Of a DNA stretch of 26,658 nucleotides, positions 15,888 to 24,356 are shown in pieces. The translations under genes were made by a program, and so were the position numbers. The first letter of the stretch is position 1. Every line of letters begins with the position of its first letter. Source of the DNA: JADHLJ01 sp038118725 (lineage in GTDB: Bacteria > Pseudomonadota > Alphaproteobacteria > Thalassobaculales > Thalassobaculaceae); contig JAYOIK010000073.1 of the NCBI GenBank assembly GCA_038118725.1, positions 1 through 26,658 on the forward strand, written 5' to 3'. Below the pieces are notes generated by a model. The model did not search any database. It was not told where the DNA came from and saw nothing but the letters and a program-made list of their open reading frames with translations.

Positions 15888-18541
15888 TCCGCGACATCCA
15901 TGGTCTTGAGGATCGCGAAGGGAGAATCCGCCGGATCGAACTTTTGATCCGTGCCCCGGTTCGCCTCAACCGATCCGCGGGTATTCGGTTTCCGTTTGGT
16001 CTTGCCGCGAACCGCGTGGTTCTTGGGATTGTCTTTCTTGTCGTGACTTGGCTTCGCGCCGTCCTTCGCGGGCCGGCTTCCCCCCGCCGCGCCCCTTTCG
16101 TCGCTCCGCTTGCGCGCCCGTTTTCGCCCCTGATTGCCTGAACCACGCCTGATGAAAACCGGCTTGTCGTCAACCTCTCCCGCGCCGCGATAGCCGAGAT
16201 CGGTCAGAATTTCCTTCATTTGCGCGTGTCCGACACCGGCAAGCGACAGCATTTCCGGCGTGATCGCGAAGGGTTGCTTGCGCGCCGCCTTGCGGGTGGC
16301 CGCGGCCAGCCGCTCGGTCATATCGGCGCGGATCACCTGAGGGCCGAGACGAGTGAAACCGATGGCGTGATAGAAGCCGTCCGGCACCCCGGCCAGATAC
16401 GGTACCGTCACCCGGCCCGCCGGCGGCATCGCGTTCTCGTGGAACGCGCGGTGATGGATCCCCCAGAGCACCGCCAGCAGCTCCTGCGCCCGAGGCTTCA
16501 GTAGATCAGGCATGAACACGGTCTCGGTCCCGAAGCGCACGCCGCTGCGCGCCAGGGACTTGCGGCCCTCCTCGCCGAGACTCTTGATCAGTTCCTCGAC
16601 CCCAGCCCGCGGCATGGAGCCAAGCCATTCCGTCAACTGATAGATCACGCCCCGCGCCGCGCCCTTGGCATCGGTCTTGGTGAGTTTGACCAGGCTCGGG
16701 ATGCGAGCCTGAAAAAGGCTATCGAGCCAGACACGAAGCCGGGCTTCGATCGTGGCTCGATCCTCGGAGGTCACGAGATCGGAGATCACCAGGCGGAGGA
16801 TCGGGGACAGCGGGTCACGTCCGGGCTCGGTCCGGGCAACGCGCACACCGCGCCACTGGATATCGCCGCGCGCGCCAAACGTGAATTCCTCGTCGCCGGC
16901 GGCCTTGATCCAGGCCACGCGCCGCGCCAATTCAACCGGCAGAACCCGGCGCGCCGCCGTCAGCACCGGTTTCGAATTCGGACCGCTCAAGGTCTCGGGA
17001 ACAAAGGTCAAGGCGTCGAGCCGCCCGACCACATGGCCTTCCACCGTCACCACGCCATCGGCGCCGACACCGGCCAGGAGATCCTCCGCGCCTTTCAGCT
17101 TTTGCACCAGGATCGCCGCGCGTTTATCGACAAAGCGTTGGGTCAGCCGCTCATGCAGGGCGTCGGAGAGCCGGTCCTCGATCGCGCGGGCCGTTTGCTG
17201 CCAATGCGGCGGGTCGGCGATCCAGTCGCCACGATGGCTGATATAGGTCCAGGTCCGCACATGACTGATGCGCCCGGCCAGGGTATCGATATCGCCCTCG
17301 GTCTTGTCGAAGCGCTTCATCTGCTGTTCGATCCAGTCGGCGGGAAGCCGCTCGGACGGGCCGGTCAGGTGCCGGAAGATATCGGTCAGAAGCCGGGTAT
17401 GGGACTCGGCCATGGTTTTCCGAAAATCCGGGACCTGGCAAACCTCCCAGAGCAGCCGCACCCGCGAGCGGGCATTGGCGCGCTCGATGATCTCCGGCGC
17501 CCGCGACAAGGTCTCCAGCGCCCGGTGGTCGTCGGCGTCGCGCTTACGCATGAAGAACGGATGCGGCGGCTGATGCTCAAGGGTGCGGCGCAGATCGCGC
17601 AGGGATTGATAGGAGAGATCGTTGCTGCGCCAGAACATACCTCTCAAGGGCTCGAAGGAATGCTCCTCGATCGCCTCGACCACCTCCTCGTCGAAACCCG
17701 GACAATCGCCGGTGACGCCGAAGGTGCCGTTATTCATGTGACGGCCGGCGCGACCGGCGATCTGAGCCAGTTCCTGGGGCGCGAGCCGTCGCGGCATGCG
17801 CCCGTCGAACTTGGTGTCCTCGGCGAAGGCGACGTGATCGATGTCCATGTTGAGGCCCATGCCGATCGCGTCGGTGGCGATCAGATAGTCGACCTCGCCG
17901 TTCTGATACATCTCGACCTGGGCATTGCGGGTCCGGGGCGACAACGCCCCCAGCACCACCGCCGCGCCGCCGCGCTGTTGGCGCACCAGCTCGGCCAGGG
18001 TGTAGACATCGCCCGCCGAGAACGCGACCACCGCCGACCGCCGGGGCAGCCGCGTGATCTTACGGGCGCCGTCATAGGTCAAACGCGAGAGCCTGGGACG
18101 GGTGATGTACTCCGCCTCGGGGATCAGTTTTTGCAACAGCGGACGCACGGTCAACGCGCCCAGCAGCATGGTCTCCTTCAAGCCCCGCGCGTTGAGCAGC
18201 CGCTCGGTGAAGATATGGCCCCGCTCGCGGTCGCCGACCATCTGGATCTCGTCGATGGCCAGGAACTCGACCGCCCGGTCCGCCGGCATCGATTCCACGG
18301 TGCAGAGGAAGTATCGAGACCGGGCCGGGATGATCTTTTCCTCGCCGGTGATCAGCGCCACCTGATTGCGGCCCTTGATCGCGACGACCCGGTCATAGTT
18401 CTCCCGCGCCAGCAGGCGCAGCGGGAACCCGATCATGCCGGAGCCGTATCCCAGCATCCGCTCGATCGCCAGATGCGTCTTGCCCGTGTTGGTCGGGCCG
18501 AGCACGGCGGTTACGCGGGAAGGTCCAAGATTGAGGTCCAT
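15884..18541 (-). CDS. Suv3-like DEAD/DEIQ-box RNA helicase
   Basis: This superfamily-2 helicase of about 885 residues is close in design to mitochondrial Suv3. From the chosen ATG at 18541 the P-loop is GPTNTGKTH (15-23), the Walker B box DEIQ (97-100), and motif VI QIAGRAGRH. A long C-terminal region follows, then a basic, low-complexity tail (RKRARKRSDER onward) likely to bind RNA. The frame is open to 18736 upstream; an ATG at 18613 is also possible, but the conserved RVTAVLGPTNTG start favours 18541. Suv3 works with PNPase in RNA decay in mitochondria; in bacteria the role is less clear. It is co-directional and overlapping with the S4 gene, and divergent from htpG. Confidence 0.9.
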   Translation of the reverse strand: MDLNLGPSRVTAVLGPTNTGKTHLAIERMLGYGSGMIGFPLRLLARENYDRVVAIKGRNQVALITGEEKIIPARSRYFLCTVESMPADRAVEFLAIDEIQMVGDRERGHIFTERLLNARGLKETMLLGALTVRPLLQKLIPEAEYITRPRLSRLTYDGARKITRLPRRSAVVAFSAGDVYTLAELVRQQRGGAAVVLGALSPRTRNAQVEMYQNGEVDYLIATDAIGMGLNMDIDHVAFAEDTKFDGRMPRRLAPQELAQIAGRAGRHMNNGTFGVTGDCPGFDEEVVEAIEEHSFEPLRGMFWRSNDLSYQSLRDLRRTLEHQPPHPFFMRKRDADDHRALETLSRAPEIIERANARSRVRLLWEVCQVPDFRKTMAESHTRLLTDIFRHLTGPSERLPADWIEQQMKRFDKTEGDIDTLAGRISHVRTWTYISHRGDWIADPPHWQQTARAIEDRLSDALHERLTQRFVDKRAAILVQKLKGAEDLLAGVGADGVVTVEGHVVGRLDALTFVPETLSGPNSKPVLTAARRVLPVELARRVAWIKAAGDEEFTFGARGDIQWRGVRVARTEPGRDPLSPILRLVISDLVTSEDRATIEARLRVWLDSLFQARIPSLVKLTKTDAKGAARGVIYQLTEWLGSMPRAGVEELIKSLGEEGRKSLARSGVRFGTETVFMPDLLKPRAQELLAVLWGIHHRAFHENAMPPAGRVTVPYLAGVPDGFYHAIGFTRLGPQVIRADMTERLAAATRKAARKQPFAITPEMLSLAGVGHAQMKEILTDLGYRGAGEVDDKPVFIRRGSGNQGRKRARKRSDERGAAGGSRPAKDGAKPSHDKKDNPKNHAVRGKTKRKPNTRGSVEANRGTDQKFDPADSPFAILKTMDVAD

Positions 18542-18586
18542 GAGCCCAGGGTCGCCGATTCTTGTTACGCGGGAAAGTCCAAAGGA

Positions 18587-18615
18587 CTTGCGGAAACGCG
18601 GAATATTACACATAT
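18587..18615 (+). promoter_or_regulatory. Candidate heat-shock (RpoH-type) promoter of htpG
   Basis: CTTG at 18587-18590 and CACATAT at 18609-18615 are separated by 18 nt, similar to the CTTG-N17/18-CYTATNT pattern reported for alphaproteobacterial RpoH. The -10 fits only in part. The predicted leader would be about 65 nt before the htpG ATG. The CTTG overlaps a 6-bp dyad (AAGTCC 18575-18580, GGACTT 18584-18589). htpG is a classic heat-shock gene, which supports the call. Confidence 0.4.
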
Positions 18616-18685
18616 CAGCACCGCGCCGGGTAAATCGACCCGCGCGACATGCTGGAAATACAGAAAGATACGGGGAATTAGGACA

Positions 18686-20578
18686 ATGGCCGCGGAGAAA
18701 CGTTCCTTCCAAGCAGAGGTCAGCAAGCTTCTGCATATCGTCGCCAACTCGCTCTACAGCGAACGCGAGGTGTTCCTGCGGGAATTGATCTCGAACGCGG
18801 CGGATGCCTGCGACAAGCTGCGCTATCTGGCCCTTACCGAGCCCGACCTGGTCGCCGGCGACCCGGACTTCAAGATCCGCCTCTCGGTCGATGCCGAGGC
18901 CAAGACCCTGACCATCGCCGATAACGGTGTCGGCATGACCGAAGAGGAACTCGACCAGAACCTCGGCACCATCGCCAGCTCCGGCACCGGCGCCTTTGTC
19001 GAGAACCTGACCGGGGATGCCAAGAAGGATGTCGGCCTGATCGGCCAGTTCGGCGTCGGCTTCTATTCGGCCTTCATGGTCTCGGACAAGGTCGAGGTTC
19101 TGACCCGCCGGGCCGGCGACGAAAAGGCCTGGATCTGGAGTTCCGACGGTCTAGGCGAATACACGGTCGCCGCCGCCGAGAAGGCCGGCCGCGGCACGAT
19201 CATCACCCTGCATCTGAAGGAAGACGCCGCCGAGTTCCTTGAGGACGCGCGGCTGCGCAACATCGTCAAAACCTATTCCGACCACATCGCCATCCCGATC
19301 CTACTGGCCAAGGGCGAGGACGGGGAAGACGCGCTGAACGAGGCCTCGGCCCTGTGGACCCGCCAGAAGAGCGAGATTACCCCGGAGCAGTACACCGAGT
19401 TCTACCGCCATGTGAGCCACGGCTTCGACGAGCCCTGGCTGACCACCCATTGGCGGGCCGAGGGCCGGTTCGAGTACAACGCCTTGCTGTTCACCCCGTC
19501 GAACCCGCCCTTCGACCTGTTTCATCCCGACCGCAAGCACCGGGTGAAGCTCTATGTGAAGCGCGTCTTCATCACCGATGATTGCGAGGGGCTGGTTCCC
19601 GAGTATCTGCGCTTCCTCAAGGGCGTGATCGACTGCGAGGACCTGCCGCTCAACGTGAGCCGCGAGTTGCTGCAAAAGAACCCGATGCTGACGGCGATCA
19701 GCTCGGCGGTGACCAAGCGCATCCTGAACGAGCTGACCCGCAAGGCCGACAAGGAGCCCGAGGCCTATGCCGCCTTCTGGGAGAATTTCGGCGCGGTCCT
19801 TAAGGAAGGCCTCTATGGGGTGCCGAACGAGCATAAGGAAACCCTGCTCGACCTGGTGCGCTTCAAGTCCACCACCCGCGACGGGCTGGTCAGCCTCAAG
19901 CAATATGTCGAGGCCATGAAGGACGGCCAGGAGCATATCTACTACATCACCGGCGAGAGCCAGGACGCGATCCGCAACTCGCCGCATCTTGAGGGTTTCG
20001 CGGCCAAGGGCATCGAGGTGCTGCTGCTCTCCGACTCGATCGATGACTTCTGGATCCCGTCGCTCTTCGAGGGCTATGCCGAGAAGCAGTTCCAGTCGGT
20101 CACCCGGGGCGGCGCCGATCTCGACAAGATCAAGGACGCCGACGACAAGGACGACGCGGACAAGGATGAAACCAAGGACGAGGACAAGGCCAAGACCGAT
20201 GTCGCGCCGCTGGTCGCCTCGATCAAGATCGCGCTCGGCGAGACGGTGAAGGATGTCAGGGAATCCGCCCGCCTGACCGATTCAGCCTGCTGTCTGGTCG
20301 CCGATGACGGGGATCTCGACATGAATCTGGAACGCATCCTGCGCCAGCATCAGCAGGTCAAGGAGGCCGCGCCCCGGGTCTTGGAGATCAACCCCAAGCA
20401 TCCGCTGATCAAGGGCCTGTCGGAGCGCGTGAAGGCCGGCAAAACGGGTCAGGATCTGGACGACGCGGCCTATCTGCTACTCGATCAGGCCCGCATCATG
20501 GACGGCGAGACGGTCACAGACCCCAAGGCTTTCGCGCGGCGCATGTCCAAGGTCATGGAGATGGGGCTGGTGGGGTAA
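18686..20578 (+). CDS. htpG: Molecular chaperone HtpG (Hsp90)
   Basis: This 630-residue Hsp90 is of normal bacterial length. The N-terminal GHKL ATPase has the catalytic Glu33 and Asn37 (FLRELISNAADACDKLR), DNGVGM at 79-84, and GQFGVGFYSAFMV. The middle domain carries the SRELLQ arginine loop, and the C-terminal dimerisation domain is complete. A very acidic Lys/Asp-rich linker lies at about 475-505. It folds and remodels clients with DnaK in the cytoplasm, using ATP. The frame is open far upstream (to 17033), but that part is antisense to the helicase; the ATG at 18686, with GGAATTAGGA ahead of it, is the true start. Confidence 0.98.
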   Translation: MAAEKRSFQAEVSKLLHIVANSLYSEREVFLRELISNAADACDKLRYLALTEPDLVAGDPDFKIRLSVDAEAKTLTIADNGVGMTEEELDQNLGTIASSGTGAFVENLTGDAKKDVGLIGQFGVGFYSAFMVSDKVEVLTRRAGDEKAWIWSSDGLGEYTVAAAEKAGRGTIITLHLKEDAAEFLEDARLRNIVKTYSDHIAIPILLAKGEDGEDALNEASALWTRQKSEITPEQYTEFYRHVSHGFDEPWLTTHWRAEGRFEYNALLFTPSNPPFDLFHPDRKHRVKLYVKRVFITDDCEGLVPEYLRFLKGVIDCEDLPLNVSRELLQKNPMLTAISSAVTKRILNELTRKADKEPEAYAAFWENFGAVLKEGLYGVPNEHKETLLDLVRFKSTTRDGLVSLKQYVEAMKDGQEHIYYITGESQDAIRNSPHLEGFAAKGIEVLLLSDSIDDFWIPSLFEGYAEKQFQSVTRGGADLDKIKDADDKDDADKDETKDEDKAKTDVAPLVASIKIALGETVKDVRESARLTDSACCLVADDGDLDMNLERILRQHQQVKEAAPRVLEINPKHPLIKGLSERVKAGKTGQDLDDAAYLLLDQARIMDGETVTDPKAFARRMSKVMEMGLVG

Positions 20579-20656
20579 CGGCGGGGGCGGTGTCCCGTCG
20601 CCGCGCTTGAAATCCCGCTCCCAATCTCCCGTCGTGCGCGTGATCCCACTCCCTAT

Positions 20657-20937
20657 CTCCCGTCGCCCCCGCGGCGGCGGGGGCTTTCGCCGCCGGCTTC
20701 TCGTCGTGACGGATGTTCCAAAGCCGCAAACGGCGTTGCGCTGTCATCGTTCTCGCCAAGAGACCTTGCCTCCGCAAGGGCGACGATTAATGGGATGACC
20801 GACAAACTCCCGTCGCCCCCGCGGCGGCGGGGGCTTTCGCCGCCGGCTTCGCGTCGTGACGGATGTTCCAAAGCCGCAAACGGCGTTGCGCTGTCATCGT
20901 TCTCGCCAAGAGACCTTGCCTCCGCAAGGGCGACGAT
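20657..20937. repeat. Two near-identical 131-bp REP-pair elements in tandem
   Basis: 20657-20787 and 20807-20937 match at all but one base (T at 20701, G at 20851) and are 150 bp apart. Each begins with GTCG (20662-20665) plus a perfect 7-bp hairpin CCCCCGC/GCGGGGG and ends with hairpin CCTTGC/GCAAGG followed by GCGAC. The layout is the same as the 1-331 array with a different internal sequence. They sit between the convergent htpG and xdh-type genes. Nothing else is seen in 20579-20952. Confidence 0.85.
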
Positions 20938-20952
20938 AGGTGGGGAGGTGGC

Positions 20953-23283
20953 CTAACCCCGCGCCCGCTGGATCGCGCGCCAGATAGTCTCGGACGTGGC
21001 CGGCAGCTGGATATGATCGATGCCGAGCGGCGCCAGAGCATCCAGAACGGCGTTCATGATGGTCTGCGGCGCGCCGATACAGCCCGCCTGACCCGAGCCC
21101 TTGACGCCGAGGGCGTTGGCTTTCGTCGGCACGCCCTCCAGATGGGTCTCGAAGCCCGGCAGATGCGCGGCCCTCGGCAGGGTGTAGTCCATCAGCGAGC
21201 CGACCAAAAGCTGGCCGGATTCCGCCTCGTAATGGACGTTCTCCATCAGCGCCTGGCCGATCCCCTGCGCCACGCCGCCATGCACCTGCCCCTCGGTCAG
21301 CCGCGGATTGAGCAAGGTGCCGTAATCGTCGACCATGACATAACGGATCAGGCCCACGACGCCGGTCTCGGGATCGATCTCGACCTCGGCGGCATGACAG
21401 CCGTTCGGGAAGGTGAAGGGCACCTGCTCGCGGAAGATGAAGGTGTCGAGACCGGCATTGCCGTCCTCGTCTTCCGCCAGGGTCGGAGCGACATCCGGGT
21501 TGCGGGCCGCGGCCGAAACCTCGATCAGGCCGACCGAACGATCGCTATCGGGCACGGTGAAGCGGCCATCGGCGTAGCTCAGGGCCCCGGCCTCGGCCTG
21601 AAGCAGGGTCGCCGCAACGCCCCTCGCCTTTTCCAGCGCTGCGTCGAGGGCCAGCGCCATCGCCCCGCCACCCATATGCATCGATCGCGCGCCGCCATGG
21701 CCGTGGCCGATCCGGATCTCGGCGGTATCCGACTGGATGTAATCAAACGCCTCCATCGCCAGGCCGAGCCGGTCGGCGGCGATCTGGCGATAGGTGGTCT
21801 CGTGACCCTGCCCGTTCGATTCCGTGCCGACCCGAAGCTCTATGCGCCCCTCGGGCGTGAAGCGAACCTCCGCGCCTTCCTGGGGCGCGCCGCGGGCGGT
21901 CTCGAGGAAACAGCCGAAACCGAGGCCGCGCAACTTACCCGCCTTGGCCGCCTCCGCTCGTCTGGTCTCAAAACCGTCACGATCGGCATGGCGCGCCGCG
22001 TCGTCGATATTGCGCCTGAACCGTCCCGAATCGAGGTTCATCCCCTGAGCGGTGACATGCGGGAAGGCATCGATCGCGTTCTTGCGCCTGAGCTCCAGCG
22101 GATCGAAACCGCAACGCCGGGCCGCCGCCTCGATCAGGCGCTCGATGATGAAATTGGCCTCGGGCTTGCCGGCGCCGCGATAGGCGTCGATCGGTGTCGC
22201 GTTACTGAACACCCCCGTCGAATGCATGTAAATGAGCGGGATGTCGTAGATCCCGCCCATCGCGGTCGGCGAGGAGGTGGTGGAAGCGCCCGGTCCCGCC
22301 GCCGAGAGATAGCCGCCCATATTGGCGACCAGATCGGCGTCGAGCGCCAGGAACCGGCCCTCGGCGTCGAGGCCGAGGCGCGCGATGGTCTGGATATCCC
22401 GGCCATGAGTCGCGCCGGCGTGGTCCTCGCCCCGCTCGGCGACCCACTTCACCGGCGCGTGGTGGCGCCGCGCGGCCCAGGGGAGCAACACCCATTCGGG
22501 ATAGAGAAAGTTTTTCAGGCCGAAGCCGCCGCCGACATCGGGGGCCGAGAGATGCACTCGCTCCACCGGGACCTTGAAGACATGCTCGGCCAGCTGATTG
22601 CGAATCGCGTGCAGGCCCTGGCCGGTGCAGATCAGGTGCTTGACCCCGCGCGCCGGATCGTAATGCCCGATGCCGGCCCTCGGCTCCACCGGGGCCGCCA
22701 TGATCCGGTTATTGATGATATCGAGCTCGACCACATGGGCCGCCGCCTCCAGCGCCGCCCGCACCGCCTCGGCGTCGCCCTTCTCGAAGGTATAGGCGAT
22801 GTTGCCCGGCGCCTGCTCCCAGATCCAGGGGGCGCCCTCCGCCAAGGCCGCGCGCCCGTCGGTCACCGCCGGCAGCGGGTCGTATTCGATCTCCACCAGA
22901 TCCGCCGCCTCGCGCGCCGCTTCCAAGCTGGTGGCCACCACCATGACCACCGGATCCCCCACATGACGCACGAAATCCCGCGCCAGGGCGTGCCGTTCAG
23001 GAGTGATCAGCGGCGACTTGGCCGGAAAGCTCGCGACGCAGGGCAGACAGCCGATCCCGTCGGTCACCAGATCGGTCTCGGTATGCACGCCGACGACACC
23101 GTCGACCGCCAGCGCCGCCTCGACATCGACGAACAGGATCTCGGCATGGGCATGCGGCGAGCGCACGATCACCGCGTGCAACTGGCCTTCCATATTCATA
23201 TCGGCGACGAAACAGCCCTGCCCGGTCAGAAACCTCTGATCCTCGAGCCGGGCGATGGAGTTGCCGGATAACGGTTCGGTCAC
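20953..23283 (-). CDS. Xanthine dehydrogenase/CoxL-family molybdopterin-binding subunit (orphan)
   Basis: This 776-residue large subunit of a molybdenum hydroxylase starts at GTG 23283. The N-terminal Ald_Xan_dh domain (SIARLEDQRFLTGQGCFVADM) and the two MoCo-binding halves are complete. The active-site loop is AYRGAGK, the form-II CoxL type, which argues against CO dehydrogenase. Moco-contact motifs such as NGQGHETTYRQIAAD are present. In the catalytic-Glu motif (usually GxGEAG) the sequence is GSGQAG, with Gln732 (codon 21088-21090) in place of Glu. The FAD and 2Fe-2S subunits that normally accompany it are not in the window. It may hydroxylate an aromatic or N-heterocyclic compound, but the substrate is unknown. 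Confidence 0.92.
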   Translation of the reverse strand: MTEPLSGNSIARLEDQRFLTGQGCFVADMNMEGQLHAVIVRSPHAHAEILFVDVEAALAVDGVVGVHTETDLVTDGIGCLPCVASFPAKSPLITPERHALARDFVRHVGDPVVMVVATSLEAAREAADLVEIEYDPLPAVTDGRAALAEGAPWIWEQAPGNIAYTFEKGDAEAVRAALEAAAHVVELDIINNRIMAAPVEPRAGIGHYDPARGVKHLICTGQGLHAIRNQLAEHVFKVPVERVHLSAPDVGGGFGLKNFLYPEWVLLPWAARRHHAPVKWVAERGEDHAGATHGRDIQTIARLGLDAEGRFLALDADLVANMGGYLSAAGPGASTTSSPTAMGGIYDIPLIYMHSTGVFSNATPIDAYRGAGKPEANFIIERLIEAAARRCGFDPLELRRKNAIDAFPHVTAQGMNLDSGRFRRNIDDAARHADRDGFETRRAEAAKAGKLRGLGFGCFLETARGAPQEGAEVRFTPEGRIELRVGTESNGQGHETTYRQIAADRLGLAMEAFDYIQSDTAEIRIGHGHGGARSMHMGGGAMALALDAALEKARGVAATLLQAEAGALSYADGRFTVPDSDRSVGLIEVSAAARNPDVAPTLAEDEDGNAGLDTFIFREQVPFTFPNGCHAAEVEIDPETGVVGLIRYVMVDDYGTLLNPRLTEGQVHGGVAQGIGQALMENVHYEAESGQLLVGSLMDYTLPRAAHLPGFETHLEGVPTKANALGVKGSGQAGCIGAPQTIMNAVLDALAPLGIDHIQLPATSETIWRAIQRARG

Positions 23284-23297
23284 GACGCGGTCCTCGA

Positions 23298-23331
23298 CTT
23301 GGTGTTCAAGATCATACTAGTGAACACCAAG
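23298..23331 (-). promoter_or_regulatory. 11-bp inverted repeat (candidate operator) over a -10-like box upstream of the molybdenum hydroxylase gene
   Basis: The arms CTTGGTGTTCA (23298-23308) and TGAACACCAAG (23321-23331) are perfectly complementary around a 12-nt centre. Read on the minus strand, the centre contains TATGAT, close to the -10 consensus. No good -35 was found at 17 nt, so an activator may be needed. The site ends 14 nt before the GTG start. It has the symmetry of a dimeric repressor or activator site. Confidence 0.55.
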
Positions 23332-23412
23332 CCGCCGTCCACGTCAGGGGTTTTCTGCCCCTCCGGGATCACAAACGGTCAAAAAACGCTCGAAACCGCG
23401 CCCCAAACGACG

Positions 23413-23436
23413 AAGGCCCCCGAAAACGGAGGCCTT
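23413..23436 (-). terminator. Likely rho-independent terminator of rpmF
   Basis: A 10-bp stem with one mismatch (AAGGCC-CCG and CGG-GGCCTT around AAAA) lies 25 nt past the rpmF stop on the minus strand. The following tract is only moderately T-rich (CGTCGTTT). Confidence 0.6.
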
Positions 23437-23460
23437 GGCGCGATACGAAATCGGGAAGGA

Positions 23461-23646
23461 TCAGAATGCTTCCTTGACCTTCAGAACCTGCCGACCGCGA
23501 TACATGCCGGTCTTCAGATCAATGTGATGCGGGCGATGCAGCTCGCCGGTATCGGGGCTCTCCACATAGGCGTCGGCCTTAACGGCGTCATGCGCGCGAC
23601 GCATGTTGCGCTTGGAGGGCGTGGTTTTCCTCTTCGGAACAGCCAT
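23461..23646 (-). CDS. rpmF: 50S ribosomal protein L32
   Basis: This 61-residue basic protein begins MAVPKRKTTPSKRNMRRAHD and ends with HRPHHIDLKTGMYRGRQVLK, the alphaproteobacterial form of bL32 without the zinc-ribbon cysteines. It is part of the large ribosomal subunit near the peptidyl-transferase centre. AAGGAT lies 8 nt before the ATG at 23646. It stands alone here, upstream of a terminator hairpin at 23413-23436; neither plsX nor fabH, its partners in some bacteria, is nearby. Confidence 0.97.
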   Translation of the reverse strand: MAVPKRKTTPSKRNMRRAHDAVKADAYVESPDTGELHRPHHIDLKTGMYRGRQVLKVKEAF

Positions 23647-23813
23647 GGCCGTATATCCTTGTCTTCGTGCTCGTCTTCGTGACGGTGTCGTCTTGACGGT
23701 CGGCGCGCCAAGCGCACCGGTGTGATCAGCGGGCTGTCATAGTTGCAATGCCGCGGCGTGGCAAGGGAAAACCGCGCTCGGTGCGCGGACTTTGATCTCC
23801 CCCCTGCCAAAAC

Positions 23814-23946
23814 CGTCGCCCTGGCGAAGGCCAGAAATAAAAGACAAGGGCTCTTGCCGCGTTCCTCCTAACCAGTCGAGACCGCCACCGGCGAGGCTCC
23901 GTACCAAACGCCGGCGGCGAGAGCCCTGACCTTCGTCAGGGCGACG
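23814..23946. repeat. REP-pair (REPIN-like) element between rpmF and tRNA-Glu
   Basis: GTCG at 23815-23818 is followed by hairpin CTGGC-GAAG-GCCAG. At the other end a perfect 7-bp hairpin CCCTGAC (23924-23930)-CTTC-GTCAGGG (23935-23941) is followed by CGAC (23942-23945). The two ends are inverted repeats over about 21 bp with two mismatches. This is a single pair, not an array. The rest of the 420-bp gap 23647-24066 shows no gene. Confidence 0.75.
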
Positions 23947-24066
23947 AGAGAGGAATTACGAGGTAGGGCGCGAACAAACGTCCGGGAATATCATTGTTAC
24001 GACGTGGGTCAGGCGTCGGGAGACGTGGGGGAACGATGTTCAGGAAGAGCTATTCCGAAAAAAGAG

Positions 24067-24142
24067 TGGCGACCCCTACGGGATTCGAACCCGTGTTGCC
24101 GGCGTGAAAGGCCAGTGTCCTAGGCCTCTAGACGAAGGGGTC
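24067..24142 (-). tRNA. tRNA-Glu (anticodon UUC)
   Basis: The 76-nt cloverleaf includes an encoded CCA (24067-24069). The acceptor strands are GACCCCT (from 24142) and AGGGGTC, with discriminator G at 24070. The D-arm CGTCTAGAGGCC, the anticodon loop CTTTCAC with UUC at 24106-24108, and the T-arm GGGTTCGAATCCC are all canonical. A TCTTTTTT tract follows within about 4 nt of the 3' end and probably ends transcription. Confidence 0.97.
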
Positions 24143-24167
24143 GCATGCCCTCGTTGAGAGCCCGGCC

Positions 24168-24196
24168 TGTTTACGCGACCGGTTCGGGGAAATCAA
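24168..24196 (-). promoter_or_regulatory. Candidate promoter of tRNA-Glu
   Basis: On the minus strand TTGATT (24191-24196) and TAAACA (24168-24173) are exactly 17 nt apart. Transcription would begin about 19 nt before the tRNA 5' end, a normal leader length. The -35 matches the consensus at four positions and the -10 at three. Confidence 0.4.
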
Positions 24197-24356
24197 GACC
24201 GAGAATGATTATCACGCGGCTGACTTGCGCCCGACCCATCGGTCCCGAATAATACATCTCTGTCACGCGGACCGAACCACCGGGTCGGGAACAGCCGCCC
24301 ATTTTCAAGACGCCTCGCCGTCACACCGTTCCGCTCTGATAAAAAGGGAGAATCAC

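Noticed and set aside
17033..18685. 551-codon N-terminal extension of HtpG
   Set aside because: It overlaps the Suv3-like helicase in antisense; the HtpG family N-terminus begins at 18686.
20863..23271. 802-codon plus-strand open frame
   Set aside because: It is antisense to the molybdenum hydroxylase and begins inside a REP element; the product is rich in Arg, His and Gly with no domain.
24201..24219. Fur-like box (GAGAATGATTATCA) upstream of the cyclase gene
   Set aside because: Only the left part matches the 19-bp enterobacterial consensus (about 13 of 19), and alphaproteobacterial Fur/Irr sites differ; too weak to annotate.
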